DNA of 8,200 nt from SVQP01 sp045652835 (GCA_045652835.1 JAZOLE010000130.1:1-8200), one strand, 5' to 3'; counted from the first letter of the stretch, positions 1 to 7,983 are shown. Numbers and translations: made by a program. The notes: a model not told the origin generated them from the sequence alone.

Positions 1-281
1 CGGATAAAGGCGCAGGGTCGAATCTCCGCACCGCTGCCGATGATGCAAGGCCCTTGCATGGGTGCACTCGGCGCGATTTATGCATCCGAGGCAACGTAGG
101 CGTGACCACCCATATCGGTGTAGTCCTCCGGGTCAAGCGTCGCGCCAACCTCTCGAATAAAGTCGGCAAGCAAGGGAAGTGCTTCCCATGGATACGTGGC
201 TTTTTGCAGCAACGGTGCGGCGATTGTGTGCGAAAAATCAAACAAATTGTTGGAAAATAAACAAAAATGCGTATTATTCAT
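1..281 (-). pseudogene. Hexapeptide-repeat (left-handed beta-helix) acyltransferase, GlmU C-terminal-like; interrupted by in-frame stop; runs off left edge
   Basis: The start is ATG at 279-281, chosen because AAGGAG lies 9 bases upstream. It overlaps the end of glmM by 8 bp, which indicates translational coupling. The first 67 residues carry the N-terminal signature I recognise from clostridial proteins annotated as UDP-N-acetylglucosamine pyrophosphorylase-like acyltransferases (LFDFSHTIAAPLL, then ATYPWEALPLL). A TAA at 78-80 then stops the frame. Reading on in the same frame gives IAPSAPMQGPCIIGSGAEIR and then PCAFIR, which is typical first-coil hexapeptide sequence. The homology therefore continues without a frameshift, and only a single codon is wrong. 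The intact family protein is usually a little over 200 residues, so most of the gene lies outside the window. An in-frame ATG at 57-59 could reinitiate, but I see no good ribosome binding site for it. Members of this fold transfer acyl groups to sugars or act as sugar-nucleotide enzymes. The exact substrate is unknown, though the glmM linkage suggests amino-sugar phosphate. Alternatives to a real pseudogene are a sequencing or assembly error or a very recent mutation. Confidence 0.72.
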
Positions 282-1620
282 GCAATCCAAGCTCCTTAAT
301 ACGTGCAATGACCGCGTCTGCGTGCGCGTCACACTCGGCTTGCGTGTCCGCCTCTACCATCACGCGCACCACGGGCTCGGTACCGCTTTGACGCAAAAGA
401 ATGCGCCCCGATGCCAATTCGTGCTCCGAAAGGTGCTTGACAAGCGCAGCGATCTCGGCGTTTTCCATGACCTTTTTCTTGTCTGCCACGCGCAGATTTT
501 TGGTCACCTGCGGCAGCATTTGCACGTCTGCCGCCAGTCTTGAAAGCGGACATTTCTTGGCAAGCAGAGTCTCGGTCAGCATAATAGCGGTCAGTATTCC
601 GTCGCCCGTGGTAGCGTACTTGGAAAGGATCAGGTGCCCCGATTGCTCCGCCCCAATGCTGTAGCCCTTTGCCGCCATGCACTCCCAAATAAATCGGTCA
701 CCCACGGGCGTGATCTCGTAACCAATGCCTGCCGCCTCCAGCGCGCGAAACAGACCGAGGTTTGACATGACGGTCACCACCGCGGTATTATGCGCAAGCG
801 CACCCTGTTCGCGCAAGGCTTTGGCAAGGATGAACAGAATATGGTCGCCGTTGACCACCTCGCCTTTCTCATCAACCGCCAAGCATCTGTCCGCGTCGCC
901 GTCAAAGGCAAGACCTAAGTCAAGCCCGTTGTCGCGCACGTGCGCGCAAAGACGCTCAATGTGCGTCGATCCGCAGCCTGCGTTTTCGTTTGTGCCGTCG
1001 GGGGTGTTGCCGATTACGCTGACCTTTGCGCCCAAAGCCTCAAAAACGGCTGGCGCAATCATCCAAGCAGCCCCGTTCGCGCAATCCAGTCCTATTTTCA
1101 GCGATTTGTACGATTTGGTCGCAAGCGAGAGCAGATAGCCAGTATAGCGGTTTCTGCCTGCGGCATAATCCACAATCTTTCCGATGTCCGCGCCGCATGC
1201 AAAGGGAAGATCGTCCGCTTGCTTGTCAAGATATTGCTCCACAAGCGTCAGCGTTGCATCATCGGTTTTTTCGCCACCCGCATCCAAAAGCTTGATGCCG
1301 TTGTCATCAAAAGGGTTGTGGCTGGCAGAGATCATCACGCCGCAATCAAAGCCGCCCTGCCGCACCGCAAAGGATACGCCGGGCGTTGGAATGACGTGCA
1401 GCATATAAGCGTCCGCGCCCGAGGCTGTCAGCCCCGCAGCAACTGCATATTCAAGGCTGTAGCAGGAAAGACGGGTATCCTTGCCGATGGCAACACGCGG
1501 CTTGTGTCCGCTTTGTGCGTAGTACCACCCCAAAAAACGCCCGATCTTGTAAGCGTGATCTGCGCGCAAGCTCTCTCCCGCCTTGCCGCGAAAGCCGTCC
1601 GTTCCGAAATATTTTGGCAT
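274..1620 (-). CDS. glmM: Phosphoglucosamine mutase GlmM
   Basis: GlmM interconverts glucosamine-6-phosphate and glucosamine-1-phosphate in the cytoplasm, on the route to UDP-GlcNAc for peptidoglycan. The 448-residue product has the usual family length and all four signatures of the alpha-D-phosphohexomutase superfamily. These are the substrate loop near the N-terminus (YFGTDGFRG, residues 4-12), the phosphoserine loop ISASHNP with catalytic Ser100, the metal-binding loop DGDADR at 240-245, and the sugar-binding GAEQSGH at 323-329. The C-terminal phosphate-binding RQSGTEP is at 410-416. The metal loop has Ala where DGDGDR is common, which is tolerated in the family. I chose ATG 1618-1620 over the upstream ATG at 1639-1641 because the product then begins MPKYFGTDGFRG as in homologues, and AAAGGAAA lies about 9 bases upstream. 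The gene is followed without a terminator by the overlapping acyltransferase gene. Assignment as GlmM rather than phosphomannomutase/phosphoglucomutase rests on length and the GTDGFRG start. Confidence 0.93.
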   Translation of the reverse strand: MPKYFGTDGFRGKAGESLRADHAYKIGRFLGWYYAQSGHKPRVAIGKDTRLSCYSLEYAVAAGLTASGADAYMLHVIPTPGVSFAVRQGGFDCGVMISASHNPFDDNGIKLLDAGGEKTDDATLTLVEQYLDKQADDLPFACGADIGKIVDYAAGRNRYTGYLLSLATKSYKSLKIGLDCANGAAWMIAPAVFEALGAKVSVIGNTPDGTNENAGCGSTHIERLCAHVRDNGLDLGLAFDGDADRCLAVDEKGEVVNGDHILFILAKALREQGALAHNTAVVTVMSNLGLFRALEAAGIGYEITPVGDRFIWECMAAKGYSIGAEQSGHLILSKYATTGDGILTAIMLTETLLAKKCPLSRLAADVQMLPQVTKNLRVADKKKVMENAEIAALVKHLSEHELASGRILLRQSGTEPVVRVMVEADTQAECDAHADAVIARIKELGLHE

Positions 1621-1813
1621 AAAGTTGTTTCCTTTCGTCAAAAAAGTGCTGTTATTATGTTATGCACAGCCCAAAAGCCTTGCATTCAGTATTTGTCAAA
1701 ATGTCTAAAATCATACGCGCGTATTTGTGGCAAACGCTTTATTTTTCCAAACCCTTGCAATGCCAAAAGCTTTTTGGTATAATGGATTTAATAACTTGAT
1801 GCGGAGGTGCACC
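1621..1813. other. Divergent intergenic region between glmM and the glycoside hydrolase
   Basis: This 193-bp AT-richer gap separates two divergently transcribed genes. It contains the ribosome binding sites of both, the well-formed rightward promoter at 1755-1783 and a weak operator-like sequence at 1729-1742. On the leftward strand a perfect TTGACA occurs at 1694-1699, but no acceptable -10 hexamer lies 16-18 bases downstream of it, so I could not place the glmM promoter. I see no small gene or RNA here. Confidence 0.7.
1755..1783 (+). promoter_or_regulatory. Sigma-A type promoter of the glycoside hydrolase gene
   Basis: A -35 element TTGCAA (1755-1760) is separated by exactly 17 bp from a perfect -10 TATAAT (1778-1783). 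The -10 is preceded by TGG, giving an extended -10 (TGnTATAAT). Transcription would start near 1790, leaving a short leader. The gene's ribosome binding site GGAGG lies at 1803-1807, six bases before the ATG. Confidence 0.8.
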
Positions 1814-4800
1814 ATGAGTAAAAAGCAATTGTATAGCACGTTTGCTGCCCCCGGCGCGGAATGGCGCGGAAAGCCCTTCTGGTCGTGGAACGGTGAGCTG
1901 AGAGAAGAGGAGCTGACAAGACAGGTCGAGGTCATGAAAGAGATGGGTCTTGGCGGTTATTTCATGCATTCGCGTGCGGGCCTGATCACAGAATACCTGG
2001 GAGAGGAATGGTTTGATCTGATCAATGCGGTAGCAGATGCGGGCGAGAAGGTCGGCATGGAGGCTTGGCTGTATGACGAGGACCGCTGGCCGTCAGGCTC
2101 TGCAGGCGGCAAGGTCACGATTGACGAGCAGTACCGCATGAAATCGCTGTACGTGTATGAGTCCGCCCCCGACCGTATGACTTGGGATGAGCAGAGCATC
2201 GCTCTGTTTGTCGCAAAGCTGGACGGCATCAATCTGTGGGCGTATGAGGAGGTTTCTCCGAATGCCGAGGCTGTAAAGCAAGCCATTGACAAGCTCGCAC
2301 CCACGGTAGAGGATAAGCCGGGGGCGTGGAAGGTGCTGCGCTTTGCCATTGTGCCCGATGCTCCCAACTCTAACTATAACGGTACTACCTACATCGATAC
2401 CATGTCCTATAAGGCTGTCTATAAGTTCATCGATATGACCCACGAGGAGTACAAGCGTCGCTGCGGCGATCGCCTTGGCAAGTCGATCAAGGGCATTTTC
2501 ACCGATGAGCCGCACCGCGGTCATTGCTTTGACAATCTGCGCGAGCATGACGGCGTGATCTCTTGCGCGACCGCGTGGACAGACGATATTTTTGACGAAT
2601 TCCAAAAGAGATACGGCTATGACGCGCGCCCCATTCTGCCCGAGCTGTTTTACAGATTGGGCGGCAACCATGTAGCTCCCGTCAAGCTGCATTACATTGA
2701 TCTTGCCGACAATTTGTTCCTGGAGCGCTTTGCCATGCCCATCAACCAGTGGTGCAAAGCCAACGGCATTGAGTTTACAGGTCACGTGCTGCACGAGGAT
2801 TCTCTGATGAATCAGACCGTACCCCACGGCTCGCTCATGCGCTTTTACGAGCACATGGGCTATCCCGGTGTGGACGTGCTGACCGAGCACAACCGCTGCT
2901 ATTGGATCGTCAAGCAGCTCAGCAGCGCTGCGCGTCAGTTGGATAAAAAGTGGCTGCTTTCCGAGCTGTATGGCTGCACCGGCTGGCAGTTTGATTTCAA
3001 ATCGCACAAGACGGTGGGCGATTGGCAGGCGCTGTTCGGCATCAATCTGCGCTGCCAGCACCTGTCTTGGTACACCATGGAGGGTGAATCCAAGCGTGAT
3101 TACCCTGCATCCATTCTGCATCAGTCGCCTTGGTATAAGGATTACGCAGCGGTGGAGGATCACTTTGCCCGTATGGGCGTGGTACTGGCTGCAGGTAAAG
3201 CCGACTGCGACGTGCTGGTCATCAATCCCATTGAATCCCTTTGGTGTCAGGCATACCTCGGCTGGGCGCGTTGGATCATGAACGCCTCCCCCGACGTAGC
3301 CCCCTATGAGCAGAGATATCAGCAGCTGTTCCACATGCTGACCGACAATCACGTGGATTTCGACTACGGTGAGGAGCAGATCATGCGCGACAAGTGGTCG
3401 CTGACCACCGATGCACAGGGCAAGGCGCTGCTCAAAATCGGCAATGCGACCTACCGCACCGTGCTTGTGACCAATATGCTGACCATCAGACCCACCACGC
3501 TGGCAATTCTTGCCGAGTTCCAAAAGGCGGGCGGACAGGTCATTTTCGCAGGCGACTTGCCTGCATACGTGGATGCGGTTGCATCCGATGCACCCGCAAC
3601 GCTGGCAGAGCAGTGCTGCCGCGTGGGCTATGACGAAAAGGAAATTCTGGCAGCCATTCGTGCGGGATCGCAGTGCTGCGTAAGCATCAAGAATGCCGAG
3701 GGCAATGCAGAGCGCGCCGTATTCGTACAGGTGCGCCGCGACGTGGATGCCGATGGTAGTGTCGCAGCCGTGGTACTCAACACCGACCGCGAAAACGGTC
3801 GCAAGAATTTGATGCTGCAGCTTGCCGCTCCTGAGGGTGCGAGCGTAGAGGAATGGGATCTTGAGAGCGGAGCGCGTTATGCCGCAAGAGCCAAGTGCGA
3901 GGACGGCATGGCGTATATCGACTTTGATCTGGATGCCGCAGGCACGCGCTGCTTTGTGGTAACAACCGAAAAAGAGGAGCTTTTCACACAGCCTTGCTAT
4001 GTGGCCAAGCAGACCTTGGATATCACCGAGGCGGACTTTGCTCCCGTGCTTGACGAGCAAAACGTTTGCGTGCTGGACTGGTGCCGCTGGAGATGGGCGG
4101 ACGGTGCATGGAGTGACGCGGCTGAAGTGTTGCGCATTGACGGAGCGGTACGCGACGCGGTTGGTATTGAGCGCCGCGGCGGTGAGATGCTGCAGCCTTG
4201 GTTTGCCAAGCTGCATCACAAGCAGAAGTACGGTGAGATCGAGCTGGAATACGAGTTCTTTATAGACGAAATGCCCAAGGGCACGGTCGCTTTGGCGGGT
4301 GAGAGACCCGAAACCAACGCGTACTACATCAACGGCACGCCTCTGGAGAGCAAGGATATCAACGATTTCTGGGTAGACGATTGCTTTAAGAAGATGTATA
4401 TTCCCGAAGGTGCTTTGCGCCTTGGCAGAAACGTGGTAACCATCAAGGTCAACTTCATGCGCACCACCAATATCGAGGCGATCTACCTGATCGGTGACTT
4501 TGGCGTCAAGCTGTCCGAGATCAATAAGCGCACGCTGGTAGCAGCTCCTGCGCAGATGGGTCTTGGCAACTACGCAAATTACGCGCTGCCTTTCTATACG
4601 GGCGGCATGACCTATCGCATCCTGCCCGAAATGTATGCAGGACTTGAGGTTGGCGAGGGTGATCGCGTGACCCTGTCCGCTAAGTTCACGGGCGGTTGCT
4701 TCAAGGTGACCACGGCTGACGGCTGCACGCAGGTTGTAGGCTGGGATCCTTACGAGGCAGACGTGACCGAGGCTGTCAAGGCGGGGCAGAGCATTGACCT

Positions 4801-4975
4801 TTGCGTGGTCGGCACGCGTAAGAACGTGTTCGGACCGCTTCACCAGCTGCCCGCTATCGCAGGCGCTTGCGGCCCCGGAAACTTTGTAACCGGCGGCGCT
4901 AACTGGACGGATGAATACGTGCTGATCGACAGCGGCGCGCAGAGCATTACGTTTACGGTCAAAACCGAGGAATAA
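1814..4975 (+). CDS. Large cytoplasmic glycoside hydrolase, GH106 (alpha-L-rhamnosidase)-like
   Basis: The product is 1053 residues. The start at 1814 is supported by GGAGG six bases upstream; an in-frame upstream ATG at 1727 lies before the promoter and is rejected. There is no signal peptide or membrane segment, so the enzyme should act in the cytoplasm on imported oligosaccharides. The N-terminus (PFWSWNGELREEELTRQVEV, then GLGGYFMHSR, residues 21-54) matches the opening of the barrel domain in the GH106-like group. Further barrel motifs are DEDRWPSG (88-95), GIFTDEP (227-233), TGHVLHED (322-329) and LLSELYGCTGW (381-391). Glu232 and Glu384 are the best candidates for catalytic carboxylates, by inference. 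A Rossmann-like middle section follows from about residue 460 (DVLVINP). From about residue 800 there is a beta-sandwich resembling galactose-binding or GH2 sugar-binding modules. The known activity of the family is alpha-L-rhamnosidase, but members diverge and the substrate here is not established. No transporter or regulator is adjacent; it is apparently monocistronic, with its own promoter and terminator. Confidence 0.75.
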   Translation: MSKKQLYSTFAAPGAEWRGKPFWSWNGELREEELTRQVEVMKEMGLGGYFMHSRAGLITEYLGEEWFDLINAVADAGEKVGMEAWLYDEDRWPSGSAGGKVTIDEQYRMKSLYVYESAPDRMTWDEQSIALFVAKLDGINLWAYEEVSPNAEAVKQAIDKLAPTVEDKPGAWKVLRFAIVPDAPNSNYNGTTYIDTMSYKAVYKFIDMTHEEYKRRCGDRLGKSIKGIFTDEPHRGHCFDNLREHDGVISCATAWTDDIFDEFQKRYGYDARPILPELFYRLGGNHVAPVKLHYIDLADNLFLERFAMPINQWCKANGIEFTGHVLHEDSLMNQTVPHGSLMRFYEHMGYPGVDVLTEHNRCYWIVKQLSSAARQLDKKWLLSELYGCTGWQFDFKSHKTVGDWQALFGINLRCQHLSWYTMEGESKRDYPASILHQSPWYKDYAAVEDHFARMGVVLAAGKADCDVLVINPIESLWCQAYLGWARWIMNASPDVAPYEQRYQQLFHMLTDNHVDFDYGEEQIMRDKWSLTTDAQGKALLKIGNATYRTVLVTNMLTIRPTTLAILAEFQKAGGQVIFAGDLPAYVDAVASDAPATLAEQCCRVGYDEKEILAAIRAGSQCCVSIKNAEGNAERAVFVQVRRDVDADGSVAAVVLNTDRENGRKNLMLQLAAPEGASVEEWDLESGARYAARAKCEDGMAYIDFDLDAAGTRCFVVTTEKEELFTQPCYVAKQTLDITEADFAPVLDEQNVCVLDWCRWRWADGAWSDAAEVLRIDGAVRDAVGIERRGGEMLQPWFAKLHHKQKYGEIELEYEFFIDEMPKGTVALAGERPETNAYYINGTPLESKDINDFWVDDCFKKMYIPEGALRLGRNVVTIKVNFMRTTNIEAIYLIGDFGVKLSEINKRTLVAAPAQMGLGNYANYALPFYTGGMTYRILPEMYAGLEVGEGDRVTLSAKFTGGCFKVTTADGCTQVVGWDPYEADVTEAVKAGQSIDLCVVGTRKNVFGPLHQLPAIAGACGPGNFVTGGANWTDEYVLIDSGAQSITFTVKTEE

Positions 4976-5020
4976 AAAAGAAATCCGCCAACGGCACAAG
5001 CCGTTGGCGGATGGTTTTTT
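4975..5020. terminator. Bidirectional intrinsic terminator between convergent genes
   Basis: A perfect 12-bp stem has arms at 4983-4994 (ATCCGCCAACGG) and 5001-5012, with a six-base loop (CACAAG). On the plus strand it is followed by GGTTTTTT (5013-5020) for the glycoside hydrolase transcript. On the minus strand it is followed by TTC and then TTTTTT (complement of 4975-4980), which suits the valS transcript ending at 5040. Both genes thus share one hairpin within a 64-bp gap. Confidence 0.88.
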
Positions 5021-5039
5021 ATTGGGATTGTCTAGCGGA

Positions 5040-7682
5040 TCAGCCCAGCTTAGCAAGTGCTGCAACAACACCTGCGAGGTTTTCGCGGTACTTTTCCATC
5101 TTTGCCTTCTCGCCCTCGACGACAGCAGCGGGTGCCTTGGAAACAAAGCCCTGATTGGAGAGCTTCTTCTCAATACGAGAGATCTCGTCCTCCAGCTTCT
5201 TCTGCTCAGCGGCAAGTCTTGCCTTTTCCTTTTCAAAGTCGATGATATCAGCCATGGGCAGGAAGATGGCGGCAGAGTCGGTGATGATCTGTACGGCGTT
5301 GTCGCCCGAAACGGTCTCTGCGTCAAACGCGTCTGCTACGATGACCTCGGAAGCGGATGCGAGTCTGCCAAAGAAGCCGGCAGCAGCGGTAAAGCAAGCA
5401 TCGTGCTTGGTAGCGATATATACCTTTGCCTTACGGGAGGGAGCAACGTTCATTTCTGCGCGACGAGCGCGGATTGCGCTGATGGCGTCAATGACGCGTG
5501 CCATATCCTCGGATTCCTTTGCAAATGCAGGAATGGTCGCAGGATCGGGGTACTCGGAGATCATAATGCTCTCAGAGTCATGCGGCAGCGACTGGTAAAT
5601 TTCCTCGGTAATGAAGGGCATAAAGGGATGCAGCAGCTTGAGCGTTTCGGTCAGCACGTACGCAATGACGTTCTGGCAAACCGTGTTGCCTGCGTTTTCC
5701 TTATCGGAAAGTCTGGTCTTGGCAAGCTCAATGTACCAGTCACAGAAAATATCCCAGATAAAGTCGTAGAGCATGGAGAGTGCAATACCCAGCTCGTACT
5801 TGTCAAGGTTTGCGCGTACGCCCTGTGCGGTCTTGGAAAGCTCGGTCAGAATCCACTTGTCCTCGGTTGCAAGCTCGCTCTCCGCAGGCAGATGAATCTC
5901 GTCAATGGTCAGGTTCATACGAACGAATCTGGACGCGTTCCAAAGCTTGTTTGCAAAGTTACGTGCAGCCTCGATCTTTTCGTCCGAGAAGCGCATGTCG
6001 TTTCCGGGCGAGTTACCGGTTGCCAGCGCAAAGCGCAGCGCGTCTGCACCGTACTTTTCAATGATCTCCAGAGGATCGATACCGTTACCCAAGGACTTGG
6101 ACATCTTGCGACCCTGCGCGTCACGTACCAAGCCGTGAATCAGCACAGTATCAAAGGGCGCCTGATCGGTGTATGCCAGCGCGGAGAAGATCATTCTGGA
6201 AACCCAGAAGGTGATGATATCGTAGCCGGTAACCAAGGTGCTTGTAGGATAGAAGTACTTCAGATCCTCGGTCTCTTCGGGCCAGCCCAGCGTAGAGAAG
6301 GGCCAGAGCGCGGAGGAGAACCAGGCATCCAGCGTGTCGGGGTCTTGGCGCATTGCCTTGCCGCACTTGGGGCAGACAGCCGAGGAATCCTTGGTAACTA
6401 CGGTCTCGCCGCAATCGTCGCAGTAGAATGCGGGAATGCGGTGACCCCACCAAAGCTGACGGGAGATGCACCAGTCACGGATGTTTTCCATCCAGTGGAA
6501 GTAGTTCTTTTCAAATCTTTCGGGAACGAAACGAATGTCATCGTTGCGAACCGCATCGATAGCGGGCTTTGCAAGAGGCTCCATCTTAACAAACCACTGC
6601 AGAGAAACGCGAGGCTCAATGGTAGAGCCGCAACGGTAGCAGGTGCCAACGTTGTGCGCGTAGTTGTCTACCTTAATCAGGAAACCGCCCTCTTCCAGAT
6701 CCTTAACGATCTGCTTTCTTGCAACAAATCTGTCCATGCCTGCGTAAGCGGGGTAGTCCTCGGTGATCTTTGCATCGTCGGTCATAACGTTGATCACGGG
6801 CAGATCGTGGCGTGCACCAACCTCAAAGTCGTTGGGGTCGTGCGCAGGGGTGATCTTTACGCAGCCGGTACCGAAATCAGCCTCAACGTAGTCATCGGCG
6901 ATCACGGGGATCTCTCTGCCAACCAAGGGCAGCACCAGCATCTTGCCGATCATGTCCTTGTATCTCTCATCGTTGGGGTTTACCGCAACGGCAGTATCGC
7001 CCAAGAGGGTCTCGGGACGGGTGGTAGCCACCTCAAGGTGACCGCTGCCGTCCTTGAAAGGATAGCGAATGTGCCAGAAATGGCCTGCCTGATCCTCATA
7101 TTCTACCTCAGCGTCGGAAATAGAGGTCAAGCATTTGGGGCACCAGTTGATAATGCGGTTGCCGCGGTAGATCAAGCCCTTGTCATACAGCTTGACGAAA
7201 ACGGTCTTAACTGCCTCGGAGCAGCCCTCATCCATGGTGAAACGCTCGCGCGTCCAGTCGCAGGAGGAGCCCATCTTTTTCAGCTGCGAAATGATTCTGC
7301 CGCCGTACTGCTCCTTCCAAGCCCAAGCGCGCTCAAGGAAACCGTCTCTGCCAAGGTCTTCCTTGGTAATGCCTTCCTTGCGCATTGCCTCAACGATCTT
7401 TGCCTCGGTTGCGATGGATGCGTGGTCGGTGCCGGGCAGCCACAGCGTGCAAAAGCCTGCCATGCGCTTATAGCGGATCAGAATATCCTGCAGGGTGTTG
7501 TCCAGCGCGTGACCCATGTGTAGCTGACCTGTAATGTTTGGAGGGGGAATAACAATGGTGTACGAGGGCTTGGTCTTGTCAATGGTGGGGGTAAAGTAGC
7601 CCTTTTCGCACCAGTTGGCATAGATCTTATCCTCAAATTCACCGGGGGAATAGGTTTTCGGTAATTCGTGATAGGAATTCAT
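5040..7682 (-). CDS. valS: Valyl-tRNA synthetase
   Basis: ValS charges tRNA-Val with valine and edits mis-activated threonine. The 880-residue protein is full length for a bacterial ValRS. The class I HIGH-type signature lies within PPPNITGQLHMGHAL (residues 46-60, HMGH at 55-58), and KMSKS is at 526-530. The CP1 editing domain is marked by TTRPETLLGDTAVAVNP (220-236) and by GTGCVKITPAHDPND (271-285). Cysteine pairs CPKC (181-184), CYRC (348-351), CDDC (421-424) and CPKC (437-440) suggest zinc-binding knuckles. Residues from about 810 onward form the charged C-terminal coiled-coil arm that contacts tRNA. I chose ATG 7680-7682 because AAGGAG lies 10 bases upstream and the product begins like homologues (ELPKTYSPGEFEDKIY). 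An upstream in-frame ATG at 7731-7733 lies inside the leader terminator and is rejected. Expression is controlled by the T-box leader immediately upstream. Confidence 0.97.
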   Translation of the reverse strand: MNSYHELPKTYSPGEFEDKIYANWCEKGYFTPTIDKTKPSYTIVIPPPNITGQLHMGHALDNTLQDILIRYKRMAGFCTLWLPGTDHASIATEAKIVEAMRKEGITKEDLGRDGFLERAWAWKEQYGGRIISQLKKMGSSCDWTRERFTMDEGCSEAVKTVFVKLYDKGLIYRGNRIINWCPKCLTSISDAEVEYEDQAGHFWHIRYPFKDGSGHLEVATTRPETLLGDTAVAVNPNDERYKDMIGKMLVLPLVGREIPVIADDYVEADFGTGCVKITPAHDPNDFEVGARHDLPVINVMTDDAKITEDYPAYAGMDRFVARKQIVKDLEEGGFLIKVDNYAHNVGTCYRCGSTIEPRVSLQWFVKMEPLAKPAIDAVRNDDIRFVPERFEKNYFHWMENIRDWCISRQLWWGHRIPAFYCDDCGETVVTKDSSAVCPKCGKAMRQDPDTLDAWFSSALWPFSTLGWPEETEDLKYFYPTSTLVTGYDIITFWVSRMIFSALAYTDQAPFDTVLIHGLVRDAQGRKMSKSLGNGIDPLEIIEKYGADALRFALATGNSPGNDMRFSDEKIEAARNFANKLWNASRFVRMNLTIDEIHLPAESELATEDKWILTELSKTAQGVRANLDKYELGIALSMLYDFIWDIFCDWYIELAKTRLSDKENAGNTVCQNVIAYVLTETLKLLHPFMPFITEEIYQSLPHDSESIMISEYPDPATIPAFAKESEDMARVIDAISAIRARRAEMNVAPSRKAKVYIATKHDACFTAAAGFFGRLASASEVIVADAFDAETVSGDNAVQIITDSAAIFLPMADIIDFEKEKARLAAEQKKLEDEISRIEKKLSNQGFVSKAPAAVVEGEKAKMEKYRENLAGVVAALAKLG

Positions 7683-7720
7683 ATCTATCTTTCTCCTTGT
7701 AATAATTTTCAGATTGAAAT

Positions 7721-7761
7721 AAAAAAACTCCACCGTCGCTGACTTGTATCAGGACGTGGAG
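7721..7761 (-). terminator. Conditional terminator of the valS T-box leader
   Basis: On the leftward strand CTCCACGTCCTGA pairs with TCAGCGACGGTGGAG (two single-base bulges) around the loop TACAAG, occupying 7728-7761. It is followed at once by seven T residues (complement of 7721-7727). It forms when tRNA-Val is charged, stopping transcription about 40 bases before the valS start codon. Confidence 0.92.
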
Positions 7762-7781
7762 ATAACGCGGTACCACCTGAT
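7748..7781 (-). promoter_or_regulatory. T-box antiterminator helix
   Basis: On the leftward strand ATCAGG pairs with CCTGAT at the two ends of this stretch. A bulge of seven bases (TGGTACC) lies inside, closed by a short GCG/CGT helix. This is the standard antiterminator form in which the bulge pairs with the free 3' end of tRNA. It shares 7748-7761 with the terminator, so the two structures are mutually exclusive. Confidence 0.9.
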
Positions 7782-7983
7782 TTCACACCCAATACGGGCA
7801 TGCACTCAAAACACGATAACGGTGTGTCGGCTAAAGCCACCGTTGCGGACTACTGTGTTTCACCCGCACCGCTCCCGGACGACTTGGGCAATGCTTTCCT
7901 CGAACTCTCACCAACCGTTCGATCTCTGTGCGAAAGGGGACTGCCTACTACTTCCGTTCCAAGCGTTTGACATATACGGATAA

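Larger units (their letters stand above)
7721..7977 (-). promoter_or_regulatory. Val-specific T-box leader (tRNA-sensing riboswitch) of valS
   Basis: Reading leftward from the predicted transcription start near 7977, all T-box landmarks appear in order. The base of stem I is CGGA pairing with TCCG. The specifier loop has the S-turn strand AGTAGTA on one side and CAAGTCG on the other, closed by GGCA/TGCC. The specifier codon is GUC (complement of 7881-7883), a valine codon. The apical part of stem I is a CGAAC/GTTCG hairpin carrying GGTTGGTGAGAG (7905-7916), the classic terminal-loop sequence, with AGAGA before it. A further hairpin, AACGGTG/CACCGTT, spans 7818-7844. The conserved T-box AGGTGGTACCGCG lies at 7766-7778; its UGGU pairs with the ACCA end of uncharged tRNA-Val (discriminator A). 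Uncharged tRNA-Val should promote readthrough into valS. Confidence 0.96.

Noticed and set aside
1694..1699. Perfect TTGACA on the minus strand as the glmM -35 element
   Set aside because: No acceptable -10 hexamer occurs 15-19 bases downstream; the nearest AT-rich hexamers are too far away, so a promoter is not claimed.
940..1782. Plus-strand open frame of 280 codons opposite glmM
   Set aside because: It overlaps the fully supported glmM on the other strand, shows no family motifs, and spans the intergenic promoter region.
2093..5326. Very long open frame on the minus strand opposite the glycoside hydrolase (over 1000 codons)
   Set aside because: It is the antisense shadow of a real coding frame. 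Its translation shows no recognisable domain, is rich in His, Arg, Leu and Val in the pattern typical of reverse-frame translation, has no fitting ribosome binding site, and crosses the terminator and the valS end.
5004..7523. Long plus-strand open frame of over 800 codons opposite valS
   Set aside because: It is an antisense shadow of valS, produced by codon bias that avoids reverse-strand stops. No domain is seen, and it starts inside the terminator hairpin.
7744..7983. Plus-strand small open frame of 79 codons
   Set aside because: It lies entirely within the structured T-box leader transcribed on the other strand, and has no ribosome binding site or domain.
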